From positions 124,001-188,000 of the forward strand of contig JADKGZ010000005.1 of assembly GCA_016722025.1 (NCBI GenBank): a stretch of 64,000 nt of DNA. The letters are read 5' to 3'. Position numbers and translations under genes: made by a program. How positions within the stretch are numbered: position 1 is the stretch's first letter; each line of letters starts with the position of its first letter. The stretch comes from Acidimicrobiaceae bacterium. GTDB lineage: Bacteria; Actinomycetota; Acidimicrobiia; Acidimicrobiales; Ilumatobacteraceae. Positions 9,377 to 17,306 of this stretch are shown one piece after another. The notes beneath the pieces were generated by a model. It was not told the origin of the DNA, ran no database searches, and was given only the letters and a program-made list of their open reading frames with translations.

Positions 9377-10422
9377 CGCACGCCGGCCCGGCGATCTGGG
9401 CCGAGGAGGCAGGCGACGCAGCGCACCCACTGGTGGTGCTGGTGCACGGCGCGATGGACCGTTCGGCGGGGATGTTGCGGCTGAGCAGGCGCCTCGACCA
9501 CGAGTACCGGGTGGTGCGCTACGACCGCCGCGGGTACGGGCGCTCGACGCCGCATGGCGGCCCGTTCGACATGGCCGCCCAGGTGGCAGATCTGGTGCAG
9601 GTGTTGGCCGGCCGGCGAGCAGTGATCGTGGGCCACAGCTACGGCGGCAACGTCGCGCTCGCCGCGGCCCAGATGCACCCCCACCTGGTCGCCGGCGTGG
9701 CGATCTACGAGACCCCGTTGTCCTGGGAGCCGTGGTGGCCGGGTACCACCGCCGGTGCCTCGGCCATCAAGGCGGCCGGGCGGCCCCACGAGGCGGCGGA
9801 GGCGTTCATGCGGCGATTGCTCGGCGATGCCCGCTGGGACGGCCTACCCGAGCGCACACGAGCCAGTCGCCGCGCCGAGGGCGTGGCACTCGTCGACGAG
9901 CTGGCCGACCTGCGTGAGCACCGACCGTGGCACGCGGATCGCATTCACGTGCCCGTCGTCGTCGGGTACGGCACCACCGGTGCGACGCACCATCGGCAGG
10001 GCATGACGCTGGCTGCCGAGACGATCCGCAATGCGCAGCTGGTGGTGCTCGACGGCTGCGGCCACGGCGCCCCGAACACGAACGCCCAGGCGTTCCGCCA
10101 CAGCCTGATCGACCCGTTGTTGCGCACGGCTGGGCGCCCTGAGGCGCTACCGGCTCAGCCGGCCGACGCGGGCACCTTCATCGGTGCCGAAGAACGTGCA
10201 CGTCAGACCGGTCACGTCGAGGGCCTCGGCCTGTGCCGTGGCCTTGTCGGCGCAGTCCTGCAGGCTGGTGCGCTGCGTCCACACCCCGAGCGCGAGGCCT
10301 GCCATCAGCAGCACCATGATGAGCTTGGTGACGACGTTCTTGATGAGCCACGCCGAGATCACCGCGAAGGCGACGAAGGCGACGACGACCACGATGGCGA
10401 CGGTCTTTGCCGATTCCAGTGA
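9373..10422 (+). CDS. Alpha/beta-hydrolase
   Basis: The GTG start overlaps the pyruvate kinase stop (GTGA). Motifs are VLVHGAMDRSAGM (oxyanion), VVRYDRRGYGRS, and the elbow IVGHSYGGNVAL with the catalytic Ser. The acid is probably in VVVGYGTTG or just after, and the catalytic His is in LDGCGHGAPN at residue about 230. The fold is complete by about 10135 (SLIDPLLRTAGRP). The open frame runs on to 10422 with composition unlike a hydrolase and opposite a convincing minus-strand gene. A one-base change near 10135 would give a stop at 10140-10142, which I think is the true end. Substrate unknown. Confidence 0.7.
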   Translation: MTHAGPAIWAEEAGDAAHPLVVLVHGAMDRSAGMLRLSRRLDHEYRVVRYDRRGYGRSTPHGGPFDMAAQVADLVQVLAGRRAVIVGHSYGGNVALAAAQMHPHLVAGVAIYETPLSWEPWWPGTTAGASAIKAAGRPHEAAEAFMRRLLGDARWDGLPERTRASRRAEGVALVDELADLREHRPWHADRIHVPVVVGYGTTGATHHRQGMTLAAETIRNAQLVVLDGCGHGAPNTNAQAFRHSLIDPLLRTAGRPEALPAQPADAGTFIGAEERARQTGHVEGLGLCRGLVGAVLQAGALRPHPEREACHQQHHDELGDDVLDEPRRDHREGDEGDDDHDGDGLCRFQ

Positions 10423-10434
10423 CAGAGCAGTCAT
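10147..10434 (-). CDS. Small membrane protein, unknown function
   Basis: A 95-residue protein with two adjacent hydrophobic helices (residues about 9-31 and 34-53) and a C-terminal soluble tail containing two Cys (SLQDCADKA and GLTCTFFG). I do not recognise the family. The helix content, the good ATG start and a TATGGT box six bases upstream make it a real gene rather than a shadow of the hydrolase frame on the other strand. The C-terminal tail would face one side of the membrane, with the two Cys possibly forming a disulfide if it is outside. Confidence 0.6.
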   Translation of the reverse strand: MTALSLESAKTVAIVVVVAFVAFAVISAWLIKNVVTKLIMVLLMAGLALGVWTQRTSLQDCADKATAQAEALDVTGLTCTFFGTDEGARVGRLSR

Positions 10435-10463
10435 GCGCGAACCATACGCCGTAGGGTGGCCGG
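10435..10463. promoter_or_regulatory. Compact divergent promoter pair
   Basis: Only 29 bases separate two divergent start codons. On the minus strand TATGGT (10441-10446) is six bases from the ATG at 10434. On the plus strand TAGGGT (10452-10457) is six bases from the GTG at 10464. Both fit leaderless -10 boxes, so each promoter must extend into the other gene's coding sequence. Confidence 0.45.
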
Positions 10464-10632
10464 GTGAGCGACCAACCGATCCTGCTGACCCCGCAAGGCC
10501 CACCGCGCACGGTGCTGCCGGCCGAAGCGCCGCCGGTTCGTCAGGCGGTGCAAGCGGTGCTCGCTGCTGCGCCCGGCGAACGACGAGCAGGGGCAGCTGC
10601 CGTGGTGGCGCAACACCCCCGTTCGCTCATCG
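10464..10632 (+). pseudogene. N-terminal fragment of a DUF3151-like protein
   Basis: From the GTG at 10464 the frame reads about 55 residues that resemble the N-terminus of actinobacterial DUF3151 proteins: LLTPQGPPRTVLP, then an Ala-rich helix and AQHPRSLIGWCMV. The family normally runs to about 130-140 residues. Here the match stops near 10632 and a molybdenum-cofactor guanylyltransferase-like sequence starts at once. The family assignment is from memory of the pattern and is tentative. The loss of the C-terminal half suggests a deletion in the genome or in the assembly. Confidence 0.45.
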
Positions 10633-10634
10633 GG

Positions 10635-10862
10635 TGGTGCATGGTGGCGCGAGCCGCCGGATGGGTCGCGACAAGGCGCTGGTGCCGGTCCACGGTGCAC
10701 CGATGGTGATGCACGTGGTGTCCGCGCTGCGCTCGGCCGGCTGCGATCCGGTGCAGGCCATCGGCGGTGATGCCCCTGCGTTGGCAGCGCTCGGGCTCGA
10801 CGTCGTGGGTGATGGGCACCCTGGTGAAGGCCCGCTCGGCGGAGTGATCACGGCGTTGGCGG
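10635..10862 (+). pseudogene. Internal fragment of MobA-like nucleotidyltransferase
   Basis: This segment of about 75 residues begins inside the nucleotide-binding signature, GGASRRMGRDKALVPVHG, and runs through PMVMHVVSALRSAGCD and DGHPGEGPLGGVITAL. That is the N-terminal third of a molybdenum cofactor guanylyltransferase (MobA) or related NTP transferase. The first strand before GGASRRMG and the C-terminal two thirds are missing, and there is no start codon of its own. It is joined in a different frame to the fragments on either side. It cannot be functional as it stands. Confidence 0.6.
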
Positions 10863-11020
10863 CGAGCGCCGACAGCACCGCATCTGCAAGGTCGGCGGTC
10901 GCAGCCTGCGTGCGTGCGAGTTCCTCGCGCAGCATGGCATCGACGCGGTCAACATCGCCGGCGGCACGATGGCCTGGATGCGGCGGCCGCCCGTGGTCAG
11001 CGGGAGGCCAGCCTTCGTGA
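10863..11020 (+). pseudogene. C-terminal fragment of a rhodanese-like sulfurtransferase
   Basis: About 50 residues match the end of a single-domain rhodanese: the active-site loop ICKVGGRSLRACEF with the catalytic Cys, then GIDAVNIAGGTMAW. The N-terminal half of the domain is missing. A further frame change near 11000 would let it end in SGGQPS with a TGA at 11018-11020, overlapping the GTG of RNase D. The order DUF3151-like, MobA, rhodanese, RNase D may reflect four neighbouring genes, three of which have lost their middles here. Confidence 0.55.
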
Positions 11021-12139
11021 CCTATCGCTGGATCGACTCGTCGGACGAGGTTGCCGGCTACGTCGAGCGGGTGCTTGCCGAACCCAGGTACGCGCTCGAC
11101 ACCGAGTTCCATCGTGAGCGCACGTACTTCCCCAAGCTGGCGCTGGTGCAGATCGCTGCTGCCGGCGAGATCGTCCTCATCGACCCGCTGGCGTGCGATC
11201 TGTCGCCGCTCAAGCGGCTGTTCGCCGGCGATGGGCTGGCGGTGCTGCACGCCGCCCAGCAAGACCTCGACGTGCTCACCCACGCGCGGGCGCCGTGCCC
11301 GAGCAGCTGTTCGACACGCAACTGGCGGCCGGGTTCCTCGGCTACAGCACGCCCTCGCTGGTGTCGTTGCTGCAGAGCGAACTGCGTGTCACGGCAGGGA
11401 AGGGTGACCGCCTCACCGACTGGCTGCGCCGGCCACTCAGCGCCGATCAGCGCGACTACGCGGCGAGTGACGTGGCACACCTGCTGCAGCTGCAGGACAC
11501 GCTCGATGCCAAGCTCGCCGCCGAAGGGCGCGCCGAGTGGGTGGCCGACGCGTGCGAGGAGCTGCGCACGCGGCCGGTCAGCGGCACCGAGCCCGACCTC
11601 GCATGGACCCGGCTGAAGGACGTGCGGGTGCTCAAGCCGGGCCCGCGGCGTGGCCCAGGCCGTGGCAGCCTGGCGCGAGCGGCGGGCGATGGCCATCGAC
11701 TCGCCGGTGCGTCAGGTGCTGCCCGACCTTGCCATCCTGGGCATCTCGCAGAAGCAGCCCACCACGGTGGCCGAACTGGCCCAGCGCCCGGGGCGTCGAC
11801 GACCGCCACACCCGCGGCGTCATCGGCAAGGAAATGCTGGCAGCCGTCGAGGGGGGCATGGCCAACGAAGCGTCGATGCCGGCAGGCGACGGCGAAGAGC
11901 TGGATCGCAGCCTGCGGCCGGCAGTCACCCTGGTCTCGGCGTGGGTGAGCGAGGTGGCCCGTCAGCGGCGCATCGACACGGCGTTGCTCGCCACGCGCAA
12001 CGACCTCGGTCGTTCCTGCGCGGCGACGCCGACGCGCGGCTGGCCACGGTTGGCGCAACGAGTTCCTCGGCGACGGCATCCGCCGGCTGGTCGCGGCCAG
12101 GCGGCGCTCACCTTCGACGGGCGCGGCGGCCTCGCCTGA
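11017..12139 (+). CDS. rnd: Ribonuclease D (several frameshifts)
   Basis: A 3'-5' exoribonuclease of the DEDDy group that trims tRNA and other RNA ends. Exo I is ALDTEFHRERTYFPKLALVQ with the DxE pair, Exo II is VLHAAQQDLDVL, and Exo III is YAASDVAHLLQL with the Tyr and Asp. An HRDC-type helical region follows (RERRAMAIDSPVRQVLPDL). At least five indels break the frame, near 11295, 11640, 11790, 12010 and 12050-12095. Repaired length is about 375 residues. The start is a GTG that overlaps the probable rhodanese stop. All catalytic residues are present in one frame or another, so the gene is probably intact in the organism. Confidence 0.78.
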
Positions 12140-12200
12140 TCGACTCCCACCGCCCTGACCCGGCCGGCCTGGGCCGGGTCGCCCGGTCAGTTGCCGGCCG

Positions 12201-12948
12201 TCAGGGCGATGCGGCGCACCTGGCCCACAGCTTGTCGAAGCCTCCGGACACGTCGGCGCTGCGCGCGCCGTAGGAGTGGATCGGGCAGCGTTCGCCGATG
12301 GCCTGGTTGACGATCACGCGCAGGGGGATGGCCGGCTGCCAGACGGCCTTCTTGCCGACGATGCGGGTGAGCTCCTCGTAGCGGCGGTCGGCCTCGCTGC
12401 TCACGGGCGGCACCTTGTTGACGATCACCCCGGCCAGGTCGAGCTCGGGGTTGTGAGTGTCCCACACGTCGTCGACCAGGTCGGCAACGGCCCCGATGCC
12501 GCGCAGGCCGAGAGCCGACGGCTCGACGACGATGACCGCGTGGCTTGCTGCCGACAGGGCGCTGGCGCTGAGGGCACCCAACGACGGCGGGCAGTCGATG
12601 AGCACGGCATGGAACTGGTCGCTCACCTCGGCGAGCGCGTCGCGCAGCGGGTGGGGTTGCCGCCGTGATCCTTGGGGAGCAGGCGGCGGTGACGACGGCA
12701 TCACCACACCTCGCCGCCCCAGTCGGACGGCATGCATCGCCCGCCGGCCGGGGTGCGGCCGAGCACGTCGGCGATGGACCCTCCACGGCGCGGATCGATG
12801 CCGAGCACCCAGGTACTGGACCCCTGGGGTCGAGGTCGACCACGAGCACACGGTGACCTGCGGCGGCGGCGGCCGAGGTGAGGCCGAGGGTCACCGTGGT
12901 CTTGCCGACCCCGCCCTTCTGGTTCAGGACTGCGACGGTGCGACCCAT
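12201..12948 (-). CDS. ParA/Soj-family ATPase (several frameshifts)
   Basis: A ParA-type P-loop ATPase of about 250 residues. The deviant Walker A is NQKGGVGKTTVTLGL at residue 10, with the signature Lys. RVLVVDLDPQGSSTW follows after a missing C near 12825. Walker B is HAVLIDCPPSLGALS, and then come VVEPSALGLRG and GVIVNKVPP. Further indels lie at about 12705 and possibly 12655. No parB or parS-like repeat is adjacent, so this is a stand-alone member, as in actinobacterial Soj-like proteins near segregation genes, rather than the main chromosome ParA. GTG at 12954 is an alternative start. The role could be positioning of DNA or a protein complex. Confidence 0.75.
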
Positions 12949-13006
12949 GGCCACATCGTGCCACTTCTACGGGCCACGAACGCCACGCGCCGGGAGTTCA
13001 CCGGGT

Positions 13007-14512
13007 TCACGACACGGTGCCCTCGAGCGCCGGGTCGGTGCGACCACGATGGTGCCGGCGGCGCAGCGAGCCGGCCGGATGCGGCCGTCGACGGGTTGAC
13101 GCAGGTGAACCACGGTCGGCAGCCGTCGGAGCGTGCCCAGGCGAGCAGGTCGGGGCGCGGTCGAGCAACCGGAACGTCGCCGGGCCGAGGCCTGGCGCGG
13201 GGGTGGTCTCGCGCAGCGCCAGCAACCGACGATACAAGTGCAGGATCGAGCCGTCGGTCGGCGAGTTGCGCTGCGGACGTTGCGGGTGTCGGCCTCGGCG
13301 GGAACGGCAGCCACGGGTCGGCGGCCCAGCCGTGGAGCGGCGACGCGTCCCACGGGATCGGCGCACGGCAACCGTCGCGCAGGCCCGGGTCGACCACTCG
13401 CTCGGGTGGGATGACCGCGTCGAGCAAACCCAGTTCTTCGCCATGGTACATGAACGGTGTGCCGGGCAGGGTGAGCAGCATGATGGCGGCCATGCGAGCA
13501 AGCATCTCGTCGCCGCCGTAGCGCTGACGATGCCGCGGCACGTCGTGGTTGGACAGCACCCACGTGGGCCAGGCACCTCGCTCGCGCAGCAGATCGATCG
13601 TGCGCCGAATGCGCGTGGCCAGCTCGCCGGGTTCGAACGGTGCCCAGAGGAAGCGGAAGTTGAAGCGAGATGCAGCTCGTCGCCGGGTGCCGTAGTAGTC
13701 GGCCATCGTCGCCTCGTCGAGCAGGTACACCTCGCCCACGCCAGGCGATCGCCGGGGTAGCTGTCGAGCACCCTGCGGATGCGGCGCAGCCGCTCGTGCG
13801 TGGCGGGTTGGTCGTTGTACGGCACGTGGCCCCACCCTCGCTCGCGGCAGATCGGTGGATCGTCGTGGGTGAGGGCCTTGCCGAGGAGGTGCACCACGTC
13901 CATGCGGAAGCCGTCGACGCCGCGGTCGAGCCAGAAGCGCAGCGTGTCGTGCATGGCCGCCTCCACCTCCGGGTTGTCCCAGTTCAGGTCGGGCTGCTCC
14001 TTCAGGAAGCAGCGCAGGTAGTACTGGCCGCGTTGCTCGTCGAACTGCCACGCCGGCTCGCCCTTGGGGAACGAGGCCAACCAGTTGTTGGCCGGTTCAT
14101 CGCGCCACACGTACCAGTCGGCCTTGGGGTTGGTGCGGTCGCGCCGGCTCTCCTGGAACCACGGGTGCTGGTCGCTCGTGTGGTTGGGCACCCAGTCGAG
14201 CACCACCTTGATGCCTCGTGCGTGTGCCTGGGCGAGCAGCCGATCGAAGTCGGCCAAGGTGCCGAAGGTGGGGTCGATGTCGCAGTAGTCGCTGACGTCG
14301 TAACCGAAATCGGCCATCGGCGATCGGAAGACGGGTGAGAGCCACAGTGCGTCCACGCCGAGCCACGAAAGGTGATCGAGACGGGCGGTGATGCCGGCCA
14401 ACGTGCCCACACCGAGGGTGGGGCCGGCGGCGCCGGCCGACTCGGCGAACGACCGCGGATACACCTGGTAGACGACCGCCGATTTCCACCATTCCTGCGA
14501 TGAACTGGGCAT
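13007..14512 (-). CDS. GH13 alpha-glucosidase / oligo-glucosidase (several frameshifts)
   Basis: A glycoside hydrolase family 13 enzyme of about 500 residues that acts on alpha-1,4 or alpha-1,6 gluco-oligosaccharides. The N-terminus WWKSAVVYQVYPRSFAES is typical of oligo-1,6-glucosidases and alpha-glucosidases. Conserved regions are DWVPNHTSDQHPWF, GVDGFRMDVVHLLGK with the Asp nucleophile, GEVYLLDE with the general acid Glu, and VLSNHDVPRH with the transition-state Asp. Frame changes occur near 13745, 13295-13270 and 13155; the end in EGTVS at 13007 is the best-fitting stop. No signal peptide, so it is cytoplasmic. A TAACAT box is seven bases before the start. Confidence 0.82.
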   Translation of the reverse strand: MPSSSQEWWKSAVVYQVYPRSFAESAGAAGPTLGVGTLAGITARLDHLSWLGVDALWLSPVFRSPMADFGYDVSDYCDIDPTFGTLADFDRLLAQAHARGIKVVLDWVPNHTSDQHPWFQESRRDRTNPKADWYVWRDEPANNWLASFPKGEPAWQFDEQRGQYYLRCFLKEQPDLNWDNPEVEAAMHDTLRFWLDRGVDGFRMDVVHLLGKALTHDDPPICRERGWGHVPYNDQPATHERLRRIRRVLDSYPGDRLAWARCTCSTRRRWPTTTAPGDELHLASTSASSGHRSNPASWPRAFGARSICCASEVPGPRGCCPTTTCRGIVSATAATRCLLAWPPSCCSPCPAHRSCTMAKNWVCSTRSSHPSEWSTRACATVAVRRSRGTRRRSTAGPPTRGCRSRRGRHPQRPQRNSPTDGSILHLYRRLLALRETTPAPGLGPATFRLLDRAPTCSPGHAPTAADRGSPASTRRRPHPAGSLRRRHHRGRTDPALEGTVS

Positions 14513-14519
14513 ATGGGAG

Positions 14520-14525
14520 ATGTTA
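14520..14525 (-). promoter_or_regulatory. Putative leaderless -10 box for the GH13 gene
   Basis: On the minus strand TAACAT lies seven bases upstream of the ATG at 14512. This fits a TAnnnT -10 element giving a leaderless or nearly leaderless mRNA. The same 86-base gap must also hold the promoter of the divergent small protein gene; TAGAGT at 14554-14559 is a candidate for it. Confidence 0.4.
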
Positions 14526-14598
14526 GGTGCCGCTCAATCGAACACACAGCCGATAGAGTGGCCTCCAATGTCAACTCTCTAGGTTCGGGAGCCCTACT

Positions 14599-14784
14599 GT
14601 GAAGAAGGGTCGTCACCGTCGCTTCGAAGAAGCACGGAAACTCAAGCAGGCTGGTCCCAGCGCATTCGATCTGGGATTTGGCGGCAGCGATCAGCGTCCA
14701 AGCACTGAAGATGATGAGTACGCCGCGTTGGCGGAGAAGTACGGCGTCACTTTCGACGAAGACGACGACGAGTCCGACGACTGA
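14599..14784 (+). CDS. Small acidic protein, unknown function
   Basis: A 61-residue protein starting with GTG. The N-terminus is basic (KKGRHRRFEEARKLK) and the C-terminus very acidic (FDEDDDESDD), with a short FDLGFGG in the middle. I do not recognise the family. Codon use and the clean divergent promoter region support it as real. A GGGAG about ten bases before the start may be the ribosome site. It lies 50 bases upstream of typA on the same strand and may share its transcript. The charge split suggests it contacts nucleic acid or the ribosome through one end, but that is speculation. Confidence 0.55.
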   Translation: MKKGRHRRFEEARKLKQAGPSAFDLGFGGSDQRPSTEDDEYAALAEKYGVTFDEDDDESDD

Positions 14785-14834
14785 TCCTCACTGCGCGGTT
14801 GCCGAGCCTGGCCCTGAATAAGAACCCTGGCTGT

Positions 14835-16677
14835 ATGTCACCGCAGAACACCTCCCACATCCGTAACGTCGCTCTGGTCGCTCACGTCGATCATGGCAAG
14901 ACCACCCTGGTCGACGCGTTGCTGCGTGCCACCGGCACCTTCGCCGCTCACCAGGCCGTGGTCGACCGCGTGATGGACTCCAACGATCAAGAGCGCGAGC
15001 GCGGCATCACCATTCTCGCCAAGGCCGCCTCCATCACCTGGAAGGGCGTCAAGATCAACCTGGTCGACACCCCCGGCCACGCCGACTTCGGTGGCGAGGT
15101 CGAGCGCGCGCTCACCATGGTCGACGGCGTGCTGCTGCTGGTCGATGCGGCCGAGGGCCCGTTGCCCCAGACGCGCTACGTGCTGCAGAAGGCGCTGGCC
15201 GCGACCTGCCGGCGATCGTGATCATCAACAAGGTCGACCGCCAGGACGCCCGCGCCGACGAGGTGCTCGACGAGGTGTACCAGCTGTTCATCGACCTCGA
15301 TGCCGACGACGAGCACATCGACTTCGAGATCATCTCGGCCATCGCCCGTGAGGGCAAGGCCATGCGTGGCATCGGCTACCCCGAGGACGACGCCGACCTT
15401 TGGCGCTGCTCGACACCATCCTCGAGGCCATTCCGGCACCGATCGGCGACTCGACCGCCCCGTTGCAGGCGATGGTCACCCAGCTCGACGCCAGCGAGTA
15501 CCTCGGCCGCCTCGCGATCGGCCGCGTCGTCAACGGCGTGATGCGCCGTGGCGAAACCGTCGCCCTGCTGGAGGAAGAGTTCGCCGAGGGTCAGCCCCCG
15601 CTCAAGCGGCGCCTCTCGCAGCTGATGTCGTTCGAGGGGGTCAGTCGCAACGAGGTCGACGAGCTGGTGGCGGGCGACCTGTTCGTGGTGGCCGGGTTCC
15701 CCGAAGTCGAGATCGGCGACACCATCGCCTCCACCGAAGACCCGGTGGCACTGCCTCGCCTGGTGGTCGACGAGCCCGTGCTGCGCATGACCTTCGGCGT
15801 CAACACCTCGCCGCTCGCCGGTAAGGACGGCAAGTACCTCACCAGCCGGCACCTGATCGATCGTCTCAACAAGGAACTGCTGGGCAACGTCTCGATCAAG
15901 CTGTTCGAGACCGGTTCGCCCGACGTCATCGAGGTCGCCGGCCGCGGTGAGCTGCAGCTGGCGGTGCTCATCGAGAGCATGCGCCGTGAGGGCTACGAGC
16001 TGCAGGTCAGCCGCCCCGAGGTGATCACCAAGGAAGTCAACGGCAAGAAGTTCGAGCCGCAAGAGCGTGGCGTGTGCGACGTGCCCGACGAGCACGTCGG
16101 CACGATCACCCAGGAGCTGGCGCCCCGTAAGGGCCGTATCACCGACCTGCGCGCCGGCGATGCCGGCCGCACGATCGTCACCTTCGAGTGCCCCAGTCGT
16201 GGCCTCATCGGCTTCCGTTCGCTGCTGATGACCGCTACTCGCGGCACTGCGCTGCTGCACCAGCACCACATGGGCTGGATGCCGTGGGCGGGCGACATGC
16301 CCGATTCTCGCGGTGGCGCGATGGTCTCCGACCGCATGGGCACCACCACCGGCTACGCCCTCGACAAGCTGCAGCTCAGCGGTGGGTTCTTCGTGCACCC
16401 CGGTGAGACGGTGTACGAGGGCATGGTCGTGGGCGAGTGCGCACGTGAGGACGAGATGGTCATCAATGCGGTGCGTGCCAAGGAGAAGAACAACATCCGC
16501 ACGCACAGCCACGACGACGCGGTGAAGCTGCCGGCCCCGAAGATCCACACGCTGGAAACCGCGATCGAGTGGATCGCCGGCGATGAGCTGGTGGAAGTCA
16601 CGCCCAAGAACATCCGCATCCGCAAGCGTCACCTGGGCCTGGAAGAGCGCCGCAAGTCCAACAAGAAGACCAGCTGA
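14835..16677 (+). CDS. typA: Translational GTPase TypA/BipA (two frameshifts)
   Basis: A ribosome-associated GTPase of about 614 residues when repaired, linked to stress growth and ribosome assembly. G1 is AHVDHGKTTLVDALL, G3 is VDTPGHADFGGEVER, and G4 is IINKVDRQDARADEV. Domain II, the two alpha-beta domains (GRGELQLAVLIESMRREGYE) and the TypA-specific C-terminal domain (KEKNNIRTHSHDDAVKL) follow. One base is missing near 15208 (GCGAC for GCGGAC) and one near 15402. Each moves the frame the same way, as expected for undercalled runs. The ATG at 14835 is followed by SPQNTSHIRNVALVAH, a normal TypA start. Confidence 0.88.
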
Positions 16678-16683
16678 TCCCGG

Positions 16684-16698
16684 CCCCCGAAGTGGGGG
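16684..16698 (+). terminator. Possible hairpin terminator after typA
   Basis: Seven bases past the typA stop, CCCCC-GAAGT-GGGGG forms a tight GC hairpin. It has no T run, as is common in high-GC actinobacteria, so it is a plausible but unproven intrinsic terminator. Confidence 0.4.
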
Positions 16699-16750
16699 AG
16701 CCGAGCAGACGGGTCGGCTGACGGCCGCAGGTCCTTGGCCCCCCGCAGCG

Positions 16751-16797
16751 TCTGTGTCACGGCACGGCCGGTACCCCGTTCTGTGCCGTGACACAGA
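16751..16797. repeat. Perfect 15-bp inverted repeat
   Basis: TCTGTGTCACGGCAC at 16751-16765 is repeated exactly as its reverse complement at 16783-16797, with a 17-base spacer. The arms are too long to be chance in this small gap. It could be a paired operator, a bidirectional terminator or a structured RNA. No other copy was noticed in the window. Confidence 0.8.
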
Positions 16798-16982
16798 TCG
16801 GGCAGCGTCACATCGCAACGCTCCGATCAGGCGTGGCGAGGTGGATGCCCACATCGCTGACGGTTGAATGGATGGCTGAACTCTCCGATTGACCACGAGG
16901 CGGGCCCGCAGTCACGCGTGAGCACCGCGGGAGCCGGCCTGGCAGGCTGCCTGCTGTTTGGGATCCGTCTCTGGTGGTTCTC

Positions 16983-17007
16983 CGGGGCACCTGCAACGGG
17001 TGCCCCG
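16983..17007. repeat. 9-bp inverted repeat
   Basis: CGGGGCACC and GGTGCCCCG flank a seven-base loop (TGCAACG). The predicted hairpin is very stable. It is the second strong hairpin in the same non-coding stretch. Confidence 0.65.
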
Positions 17008-17246
17008 CACGACGGCACGGGAAGTCGTGGCTCGTGCACCCACTGAATCGTCGAACTTGTGGTCGTGGGGTCGGAGGCCGTTGGGGTGATCAGGCACGAG
17101 GTCACGTGGCGCCTCGTGGCTGGAGGGGTGCGACTGACCCCGCCAACTTCCCTCGCCCCACAGGATGGGCCGGGCTCCACACCTTCGCAGTGGGCTCCAC
17201 GCACATGCGCCGGCGCGGCCGGGCGCTCACCGCCAGGTGCGACGCC

Positions 17247-17273
17247 GGGGGGGGGTGGGGCCGACCGGGGGGG
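17247..17273 (+). repeat. G-run cluster
   Basis: Runs of nine, four and seven G lie within 27 bases, separated by T and by CCGACC. They could fold as a G-quadruplex on the plus strand. They are also the place where sequence errors are most likely. They lie just beyond the stop of the minus-strand gene that ends at 17307. Confidence 0.7.
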
Positions 17274-17306
17274 TCTGCGCTCGCGCGGCGGTCTGCTGTG
17301 CGGGCG

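Larger units (their letters stand above)
16678..17306. other. 629-base non-coding stretch
   Basis: The longest gap in the window, between the convergent typA and the Cys-rich gene. It holds a terminator-like hairpin, a perfect 15-bp inverted repeat, a second hairpin and a G-run cluster. I looked for tRNA, tmRNA, RNase P RNA and SRP RNA signatures and saw none. Short open frames here have no coding character. A structured non-coding RNA or a decayed gene remain possible. Confidence 0.5.

Noticed and set aside
7933..10422. Pyruvate kinase fused to an alpha/beta-hydrolase
   Set aside because: The pyk C-terminal domain continues in another frame and ends at 9376, overlapping a proper GTG start for the hydrolase. 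The fusion comes from an extra base near 9109.
4846..15410. Programmed frameshifting as the reason for split genes
   Set aside because: The breaks lack slippery heptamers and stimulatory structures, lie at random points and go in both directions. Sequence error is simpler.
16678..17306. tmRNA, RNase P RNA, SRP RNA or tRNA in the large gap
   Set aside because: I found no T-loop GTTCGA-type motif, no RNase P core, no SRP tetraloop motif and no tag sequence on either strand.
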